A DNA stretch of 7,897 nucleotides from Kiritimatiellota bacterium (GTDB lineage: Bacteria; Verrucomicrobiota; Kiritimatiellia; RFP12; UBA1067). Under the pieces are notes generated by a model, which made no database searches, was not told the DNA's origin, and was given only the letters and a program-made list of their open reading frames with translations. The first letter of the stretch is position 1; the number at the start of each line of letters is the position of its first letter. Positions 1 through 5,305 of this stretch are shown here, in pieces. A program made the translations under genes and the position numbers. The stretch spans positions 1 to 7,897 of the forward strand of contig WRML01000086.1 of assembly GCA_009777165.1 (NCBI GenBank). The letters are read 5' to 3'.

Positions 1-18
1 TTGGTGTGAGGAAGTTTT

Positions 19-125
19 TAGTTTCTAGTTGTTAGTTTCCAGTTTCTAGTTGCTAGTTTCCAGTTTCTAGTTTCCAGTTTCCAGTTCGGGGACACGCTGC
101 AACTAGAAACTAGAAACTGGAAACT
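19..125. repeat. Degenerate 7-bp tandem repeat array with inverted copy, upstream of the hydrolase gene
   Basis: Ten consecutive units lie in exact 7-base phase from 19 to 88: TAGTTTC, TAGTTGT, TAGTTTC, CAGTTTC, TAGTTGC, TAGTTTC, CAGTTTC, TAGTTTC, CAGTTTC, CAGTTCG. After a 12-base spacer (89-100), bases 101-125 carry the same unit in reverse complement (GAAACTA/GAAACTG). Arm 101-125 pairs with 55-79 at 24 of 25 positions (21-base loop) and equally well with 34-58 (42-base loop), so two alternative large hairpins are possible. The structure ends 7 bases before the ribosome binding site. The tract is AT-rich compared with the genes. Its role is unknown: it may be a dispersed genomic repeat, a transcript-stabilising hairpin or a 5' leader structure. 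The phasing and inverted copy are seen directly; any function is inference. Confidence 0.93.
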
Positions 126-132
126 CAAAAAA

Positions 133-140
133 AAGGAGGT
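133..140 (+). promoter_or_regulatory. Ribosome binding site of the hydrolase gene
   Basis: AAGGAGGT is a full match to the anti-Shine-Dalgarno complement and sits 4 bases before the ATG at 145. It fixes the start of the hydrolase. A run of A residues (127-134) precedes it, directly after the inverted-repeat arm, so the site would be single-stranded even if the upstream hairpin forms. I could not identify a convincing -35/-10 pair in the 144 bases upstream. Confidence 0.9.
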
Positions 141-144
141 CCCG

Positions 145-3100
145 ATGAAAAACGTGTTGTTTGTTTTTGCGGCGGCAGGGATGGCGGCGGCGGCGGTTGG
201 GCAGATGTCTAGGCTGAACCCGATCACGAATCCGACGTTGGAGGAGTTGCGCAAAAATTTCGCCCAGCCCGGGCGCAATTTTAGTTCGGGGCCGCTCTGG
301 ACGTGGAACGATCTGCTGACCGAGGAGCAGGTCCGTTCCACACTCCGCGACTTGGCGGCGCAGCATGTCAAGCAGGTCTGGGTGCATCCGCGCCCGGGGT
401 TGATGACCCCGTACCTTTCCGACGATTGGTTCCGTCTCTGGAAGGTGTCGCTCGACGAGGCGGAGAAGCTGGACATGAACGTCTGGATCTACGACGAGAA
501 CTCGTACCCGAGCGGGTTTGCGGGCGGCTTCGTGCCGGAGGCTCTGCCCGACAGCCGGGGCATGGGCCTGAAATTTGCGGAGGTCGAAAAACTCGACACC
601 ATCGGCACAGACCTGTGGTATGTTTTCGATCCGGCGCACCAGAACATCACGGAGACCGCGAAGCGGGACGGCAAGCTCCCGCCGCTGGAAAACGGGCAAC
701 GCTACCTCATCGCCAGCGTGCAGCACACGCCGCAGAACGGATGGTTCGGCGGCAAGTGGTATGTGGATCTCCTGAAGAAGGGCGTCACGGAAAAATTCAT
801 CGAGATCACGCACGAGGCGTACGCAAAAAACATCGGCGACCAGTTCGGCAAACGGGTGTTGGGGATTTTCACGGATGAGCCGCATCCGGCAGGCTCCTAC
901 CTCGGGACATGGGTCTCGTGGAACAGCGAGATCCCGAAACGCTTCGAGGAAAAATTCGGGTATTCGTTGATTGACCACCTGCCGTCCTTGCACAAGCCCG
1001 TCGGCGACTGGAAGAAGGTGCGGTACCAGTACCACCAGTTGATGCTTGACCTGTTCGTGGAACGCTGGGCAATGCCGAACTTCGCGTGGTGCGAAGCGCA
1101 TGGCCTCGAATGGACGGGGCATTACTGGGAGCACGGCTGGCCCGGCACGTCGCACGGCCCGGACAACATGGCGATGTACATCTGGCACCAACGGCCCGCC
1201 ATTGACTTGTTGATGAACACGTATGACGGCAACTCGCCAAACGCACAGTTCGGCAACGTCCGCTCCGGTAAGGAGCTGGCATCCATCGTGAACCAGATGG
1301 GGCGCTCGCGCACCTTGTCGGAGAATTACGGCGCGGGCGGTTGGGACATCCGCTTTGAGGACCTCAAGCGGCTTGGCGATTGGTCGTATGCCGTGGGTGT
1401 GAACACGCTGAACGAGCACCTGTCCTACGTCACGATCCGTGGCGCGCGCAAGCGCGACCATCCCCAGTCCTTTTCGTACCATACGCCGTGGTTCGAGGGC
1501 TACCATGTCCTTGCCGATTATTTCACGCGGCTCTCCTACGTGCTGTCGCAGGGGCGGCAGGTCAACCGTATCGTCGTGATTGAGCCGACGACGACGGCAT
1601 GGATGTACCAAGGTGAAGCGCACCTCGCCGAGATTGGCCAGTCGTTCACGCGTTTCGTGAACGCGCTCGAACATGCGCAGGTCGAGTACGATCTGGCATC
1701 TGAGGACACCATCGCACGCTTCGGCAAGAGCGAGGGCAAGACGTTCTCCATCAACCTCGGCGAATACGACATGGTGATCCTGCCGCCCAACACGGAGAAC
1801 CTGAACCGTCGCACAGCGGAGCTCTTGACGCGCTACGCAAAGGACGGCGGTACGTTACTCTGCGCGGGTGACTGGCCGACGCGTCTCGACGGCGTGGCGT
1901 GCCCCCCGATGGAACTCGGCAAGCAAGTTCCGGTGGAGGATGCCGTCGCCGCCGCAGTCCGGCGCACCGCGGCGGACGGTCTGACGCTGAACATACCCAA
2001 CGGCACAACGTCCGTGTTCCACCACCGCCGCCGTCTGCCGGACTGCGAGATTCTCTTTGTCTGCAACACGGATTTGGCGAACCCCGTGAAGGTTGAGGTG
2101 ATCGCCACGAAAACGCATGGCGCCATGTGGTTTCTGGGGAGCGGTGGGGTCACGGCGCTTCCGCCCTTTGAGAAGGATGGCGGAATCCTATTGCCCCTGC
2201 CGCCATCCGGGAGTTGTCTGTTGGTTTACGCTGACAAGCCGCAGCAAGGCAGTGATGGCTTCGAGCAGTGGACCACCTTCGGCGGCTGGACTACCGCCGC
2301 CACGGTGCCGGGGTCTGAAACGGCTGTCACGCGTCTCGACCCGAATGTCCTGACCCTGGATTTCATTGATGTGACGGTTGGCGGCGAAACGCGGAAGGAG
2401 CAATACGCATGGAAGGCGAACCGCTGGATTTTCGAGAAGCATGGCATGGGTGCCAACCCGTGGGACAACGGTGTCCAGTTCAAGGATGAACTCATCACCA
2501 AGACGTTTCCCGAAAACAGCGGTTTCGAGGCGGTGTACCGCTTCACGCTCGAGGGGAATGTCCCGGAGAATTTGGCGATTGTCATCGAGCGCGCCGATCT
2601 GTACACGGTCTTCTGCAACGGCACCGAGCTGAAGCCCGAACCCGGTGCCTGGTGGCTCGACAAGGCGTTTGGCAAAATGGACGTGTCGAAAACCGCACGG
2701 CCCGGCGAGAACGAAATTCGAATTGCCGCGCGCCCAATGACGATTTGGCACGAGCTGGAATCCGCCTATCTGATTGGCGATTTCTCTCTGCGTCCCGCTG
2801 AAAAAGGGTTTGTCGTCTGCCCGCCGCAACCGCTCGCCCTGAACACGGCAGGAGAAGGCGAGCAAGGGTGGCACCGACAAGGGATGCCCTTCTACGCGGG
2901 CAAGGTCGGCTACTCGCGCAGCTTCGATGTCCAACAGGCGGACGGTACGTTCGCCGTGAAGTTACCCGATAGCCCTGCCGGTTGGCACGGTGCGTCAGCA
3001 CGGGTTTTCGTGAACGGCAACGATGCCGGATTCACCATCTCCGCGCCGTGGGTGACCGATGTCTCGCAGTTCGTGAAGGCGGGGCGAAACGAGGTGACGG

Positions 3101-3291
3101 TGCACATTTACGGCACGCCCAAAAACCTCCTCGGCCCGCACCATGCCGGCAAGCTGCGCGGTAGCGCGTGGCCAGGCTCTTTCCAGAAAGGCCCCGATGC
3201 GCAACCCGCCGGAAATGCCTACGATGTGATCGGGTATGGACTTTTCGAGCCATTCGAGCTCATCATGGCAACACCCAAACAGAAGGATTAG
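145..3291 (+). CDS. Exported GH106-like glycoside hydrolase (alpha-L-rhamnosidase-like)
   Basis: A 1048-residue protein likely to hydrolyse glycosidic bonds in the periplasm or at the cell surface. It starts with a signal peptide (MKN, a hydrophobic stretch to about residue 18, plausible cleavage after AVG, residue 19). The catalytic part resembles the Glyco_hydro_106 family: WTWND near residue 53, a YLSDDWF segment, WIYDENSYPSG (114-124) followed by AGG, FTDEP with Glu245, SENYGAGGW with Glu393, then a Gly-Val-Asn-Thr-Leu-Asn-Glu-His segment. Glu245 and Glu393 are the best candidates for catalytic acids, by family resemblance only. Residues of about 473-580 look like a class I glutamine amidotransferase-like fold, as in related hydrolases. 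Two beta-sandwich, galactose-binding-like regions follow (about 800-870 and 938-1030), and the protein ends with the family-typical NLLGPHH segment. Substrate cannot be told: rhamnosides are the family precedent, but many PVC paralogues are uncharacterised. The start is fixed by a perfect ribosome binding site. hisC follows within 16 bases. Confidence 0.85.
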   Translation: MKNVLFVFAAAGMAAAAVGQMSRLNPITNPTLEELRKNFAQPGRNFSSGPLWTWNDLLTEEQVRSTLRDLAAQHVKQVWVHPRPGLMTPYLSDDWFRLWKVSLDEAEKLDMNVWIYDENSYPSGFAGGFVPEALPDSRGMGLKFAEVEKLDTIGTDLWYVFDPAHQNITETAKRDGKLPPLENGQRYLIASVQHTPQNGWFGGKWYVDLLKKGVTEKFIEITHEAYAKNIGDQFGKRVLGIFTDEPHPAGSYLGTWVSWNSEIPKRFEEKFGYSLIDHLPSLHKPVGDWKKVRYQYHQLMLDLFVERWAMPNFAWCEAHGLEWTGHYWEHGWPGTSHGPDNMAMYIWHQRPAIDLLMNTYDGNSPNAQFGNVRSGKELASIVNQMGRSRTLSENYGAGGWDIRFEDLKRLGDWSYAVGVNTLNEHLSYVTIRGARKRDHPQSFSYHTPWFEGYHVLADYFTRLSYVLSQGRQVNRIVVIEPTTTAWMYQGEAHLAEIGQSFTRFVNALEHAQVEYDLASEDTIARFGKSEGKTFSINLGEYDMVILPPNTENLNRRTAELLTRYAKDGGTLLCAGDWPTRLDGVACPPMELGKQVPVEDAVAAAVRRTAADGLTLNIPNGTTSVFHHRRRLPDCEILFVCNTDLANPVKVEVIATKTHGAMWFLGSGGVTALPPFEKDGGILLPLPPSGSCLLVYADKPQQGSDGFEQWTTFGGWTTAATVPGSETAVTRLDPNVLTLDFIDVTVGGETRKEQYAWKANRWIFEKHGMGANPWDNGVQFKDELITKTFPENSGFEAVYRFTLEGNVPENLAIVIERADLYTVFCNGTELKPEPGAWWLDKAFGKMDVSKTARPGENEIRIAARPMTIWHELESAYLIGDFSLRPAEKGFVVCPPQPLALNTAGEGEQGWHRQGMPFYAGKVGYSRSFDVQQADGTFAVKLPDSPAGWHGASARVFVNGNDAGFTISAPWVTDVSQFVKAGRNEVTVHIYGTPKNLLGPHHAGKLRGSAWPGSFQKGPDAQPAGNAYDVIGYGLFEPFELIMATPKQKD

Positions 3292-3296
3292 GGAGG
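3292..3296 (+). promoter_or_regulatory. Ribosome binding site of hisC, abutting the hydrolase stop codon
   Basis: GGAGG begins one base after the hydrolase TAG (3289-3291). It lies 8 bases before a TTG (3305-3307) and 11 before the ATG at 3308, which directly follows that TTG in the same frame. The 8-base spacing is nearer the usual optimum, so TTG may be used; the protein differs by one residue only. The closeness to the upstream stop suggests coupled translation and a shared transcript. Confidence 0.75.
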
Positions 3297-3307
3297 TCAC
3301 AGAGTTG

Positions 3308-4336
3308 ATGCACATCTGTAAACATGTTCAGGCGTTAAATGCCTACACGCCGGGCGAGCAACCCAAAGACGCGGGCATCGTCAAGCTCAACACGAACGAG
3401 AACCCTTACCCGCCCAGCCCGAAGGTGGCGGAGGCGTTGAGGGCGTTCGATCCCGCACGGTTGCGCCTTTACCCCGACCCGGTCTGCGCGGCGCTCCGTG
3501 AGCGGCTGGCGGAAATCCACAACTGCTCGACGCAACAGGTGTTCATCGGGAACGGGTCGGACGAGATCCTCGCGCTCTGCACCCGCGCGTTCGTCGAGAA
3601 CGACGGCAGCGTCGGCTACTTCGTGCCGTCGTACTCGCTCTACCCTGTGCTGGCGGACATCCGCGGCGTCGTGCGCCGCCCCGTCCCGCTGGGCGCGGAC
3701 TTCGGGTGGCAGACGCCGGCGGATGACCATGCGTCGCTCTTTTTCCTGACGAACCCCAATGCCCCCACCAGCATGATGCACGACACGGCGACGGTCGCCG
3801 CGTTCTGCGCAGCGTTCAACGGCGTGGTGCTCATTGACGAGGCCTACGTGGATTTCGCCGAGACCGACTGTATGAACCTTGCGACCGCATCGCACAACCG
3901 CAACACGCTCGTCATGCGCACGCTCTCCAAATCGTTCTCGTTGGCTGGCCTGCGCTTCGGGTACGCCATCGGCCCCGACCCGCTCATCACGGCACTCCAC
4001 AAAATCAAAGACTCGTACAACATGGATCTGCTGTCGCAGAGCATCGCGCTTGCCGCCCTCTCCGACCTTGACGCCATGCGCGGGAACGTGCGGAAAATCA
4101 ACGCCACGCGCGAACGCCTCGCCGCTGTCCTGACGCAACGCGGGTGGCGCGTGTGCCCCTCGCAGACGAACTTCCTCTTCGCCCGCCCCCCCGACGGCAA
4201 CGCCCGGCAGGTGTTTGAAAAACTGAAGGCGGCGAAAATTATCGTGCGCTATTTCCCCGGGGATGCCACAGGCGAATACCTGCGCATCACCATCGGCACC
4301 GACGAGCAAGTGGAGAGGTTAATGGCGAGTTGTTAG
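3308..4336 (+). CDS. hisC: Histidinol-phosphate aminotransferase
   Basis: A cytoplasmic PLP-dependent class I/II aminotransferase that converts imidazole-acetol phosphate and glutamate to histidinol phosphate in histidine synthesis. From the ATG it has 342 residues, close to the usual 350. Motifs in order: LNTNENPYPPSP near the N terminus (substrate specificity loop), LRLYPDP, GNGSDEIL (PLP phosphate), NPNAPTS (149-155), LIDEAYVDF with Asp177 and Tyr180, TLSKSFSLAGLR with the Schiff-base Lys208 and phosphate-binding Arg216, and YLRITIG with the carboxylate-binding Arg326. NPNAPTS replaces the commoner NPNNPTG, so an Ala sits where many relatives have the PLP-contacting Asn. A longer reading from 3236 would overlap the hydrolase by 56 bases and lacks a ribosome binding site, so I reject it. 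The C terminus is clipped: the last residues, Met-Ala-Ser-Cys, and the stop lie inside a short repeat. No other his genes are in view, so histidine synthesis is probably dispersed in this genome. Confidence 0.93.
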   Translation: MHICKHVQALNAYTPGEQPKDAGIVKLNTNENPYPPSPKVAEALRAFDPARLRLYPDPVCAALRERLAEIHNCSTQQVFIGNGSDEILALCTRAFVENDGSVGYFVPSYSLYPVLADIRGVVRRPVPLGADFGWQTPADDHASLFFLTNPNAPTSMMHDTATVAAFCAAFNGVVLIDEAYVDFAETDCMNLATASHNRNTLVMRTLSKSFSLAGLRFGYAIGPDPLITALHKIKDSYNMDLLSQSIALAALSDLDAMRGNVRKINATRERLAAVLTQRGWRVCPSQTNFLFARPPDGNARQVFEKLKAAKIIVRYFPGDATGEYLRITIGTDEQVERLMASC

Positions 4337-4350
4337 TGGCGAGTGTTTGA
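4323..4350. repeat. Heptamer-phased repeat carrying the hisC stop codon
   Basis: Four 7-base units in phase: TGGCGAG, TTGTTAG, TGGCGAG, TGTTTGA. TGGCGAGT is an exact 8-bp direct repeat 14 bases apart. The hisC stop TAG is at 4334-4336, within the second unit. The stretch AGTTGTTAGT is also found in the array at bases 27-36, which hints at relation to that family, though ten shared bases between two low-complexity tracts is weak evidence. Confidence 0.6.
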
Positions 4351-4366
4351 ATGGAGGATTGATTGG

Positions 4367-4430
4367 GCACGCAGATGACACAGATGATTAGGATTGCTGC
4401 AGATTGCATTCGTTTGAATGATCTGCGTGC
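4367..4430. repeat. Inverted-repeat element between hisC and ispA
   Basis: GCACGCAGAT (4367-4376) is a perfect inverted repeat of ATCTGCGTGC (4421-4430). Nested inside is a second hairpin: GCAGAT (4399-4404), a 2-base bulge, CATTC (4407-4411), loop GTTT, GAATG (4416-4420), ATCTGC (4421-4426). The two structures share the right arm and so are mutually exclusive. A direct repeat, CAGATGA at 4372-4378 and 4381-4387, lies in the left part. The composition differs from the flanking genes. It resembles short dispersed intergenic elements. It is not a clear rho-independent terminator: the downstream run is A, not T. It could act as a leader structure for ispA. Confidence 0.75.
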
Positions 4431-4447
4431 AGAAAAAAAAAGATAGT

Positions 4448-5305
4448 ATGGAAACGTCACTCGATATCTATCTGACCGAACGCAAGGCGCTCATCGAAAC
4501 GCATCTTTTCGCCTGTCTGCCGCCGCAAGGGACGCGCCCGGCGAACCTCACGGAGGCCATGCGCCATGCGGTGATGTGCGGTGGCAAACGCCTTCGCCCC
4601 ATCCTGTGCCTTGCCGCGGCCGAGGCGGCCGGGGGCAGTGCGGAAACCGCATTGCCGCCCGCCTGTGCGGTTGAGTTGCTGCACACCTACACGCTCGTGC
4701 ACGACGACCTCCCCTGCATGGACAACGATGTCCTGCGCCGGGGGCAGCCGACCGTCCATGTCAAATACGGCGAGGCGGTCGCCGTGCTGGTCGGCGACGC
4801 GCTCCAGACGCTCGCGTTCGGGGTGTTGGCGCAAACGCCCGAGACGGCGCCGGGTATGACCGCTCGGCTCGTCACGGAACTGGTGTCTGCGGCGGGTGCG
4901 ACGGGGGTCATCGGGGGGCAGATGGAGGACATCGCCACCGCGTCCGCCCCGACCCGCGCCGCCATTGACTACGTGTTTCAGCACAAGACCGCGGATCTCT
5001 TCCGTGTTGCGGTCCGCCTCGGCGCCATCGTTGCACAGGCCCCGGACCGGGATCTTGAAAAACTCTCGGTGTTCGCAAACGGGTTGGGGCTGGCGTTTCA
5101 GGTGATGGACGACATCCTCGACGCCGCCGACTCAAAATCCGGCGGCAAACCCGAACTCTCCTGTCTCGATGTCATGACCGAAACCGAAGCCCGCGCATGG
5201 GCAACGCAACTCACCCGCGACGCTTGCGGGGCCCTCTCTGGGCTTCCCGGCGATACCGCCCCCCTCTCCTCAATCGCAACGGACCTCCTGTCCCGCGTGA
5301 GTTGA
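4448..5305 (+). CDS. ispA: Polyprenyl diphosphate synthase (farnesyl/geranylgeranyl type)
   Basis: A cytoplasmic trans-prenyltransferase of 285 residues (family usual 290-300) that condenses IPP with allylic diphosphates, giving farnesyl or geranylgeranyl diphosphate for quinones, undecaprenyl carrier and terpenoids. Motifs: GGKRLRP (45-51), the first aspartate-rich motif DDLPCMD (86-92, the DDx4D spacing of bacterial type II FPP synthases), GGQMEDI (156-162), HKTADLF with Lys180 and Thr181, and the second aspartate-rich motif DDILD (221-225). After it, the usual GKxTYP region is replaced by a divergent GGKPELSCLDV segment; the Lys is kept but the alignment is loose. The start at 4448 gives the family-typical SLDIYLTERKALIE opening. 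An in-frame ATG at 4418 lies inside the inverted-repeat element and has no ribosome binding site; 4448 itself has only an A-rich, weak one. Its 3' end overlaps the convergent peptidase gene by 36 bases. Product chain length cannot be settled from motifs. Confidence 0.92.
   Translation: METSLDIYLTERKALIETHLFACLPPQGTRPANLTEAMRHAVMCGGKRLRPILCLAAAEAAGGSAETALPPACAVELLHTYTLVHDDLPCMDNDVLRRGQPTVHVKYGEAVAVLVGDALQTLAFGVLAQTPETAPGMTARLVTELVSAAGATGVIGGQMEDIATASAPTRAAIDYVFQHKTADLFRVAVRLGAIVAQAPDRDLEKLSVFANGLGLAFQVMDDILDAADSKSGGKPELSCLDVMTETEARAWATQLTRDACGALSGLPGDTAPLSSIATDLLSRVS

Noticed and set aside
19..125. CRISPR array
   Set aside because: The units are 7 bases, contiguous and degenerate, with no spacers of regular unique sequence and no cas genes nearby.
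18..476. Minus-strand reading frame ending in repeated Asn-Trp-Lys-Leu units
   Set aside because: The repetitive peptide is just the heptamer array read in antisense (three 7-base units give 7 residues). The rest is antisense to the hydrolase and resembles no protein family.
103..1674. Long minus-strand frame of 523 codons opposite the hydrolase
   Set aside because: It is Arg/Val/Pro-rich, typical of antisense frames in GC-rich genes. No domain is recognisable, while the plus strand has clear family motifs and a perfect ribosome binding site.
3335..4309. Minus-strand frame of 324 codons opposite hisC
   Set aside because: It is an antisense shadow of hisC with Arg/Val/His-rich composition and no domain.
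4399..4440. Rho-independent terminator after hisC
   Set aside because: The hairpin is followed by A residues, not T, on the plus strand, and on the minus strand the T-run comes before the hairpin.
4418..4447. Upstream ATG start for ispA
   Set aside because: It would add ten residues encoded by the inverted-repeat element and poly-A, with no ribosome binding site. Family members start near the 4448 position.
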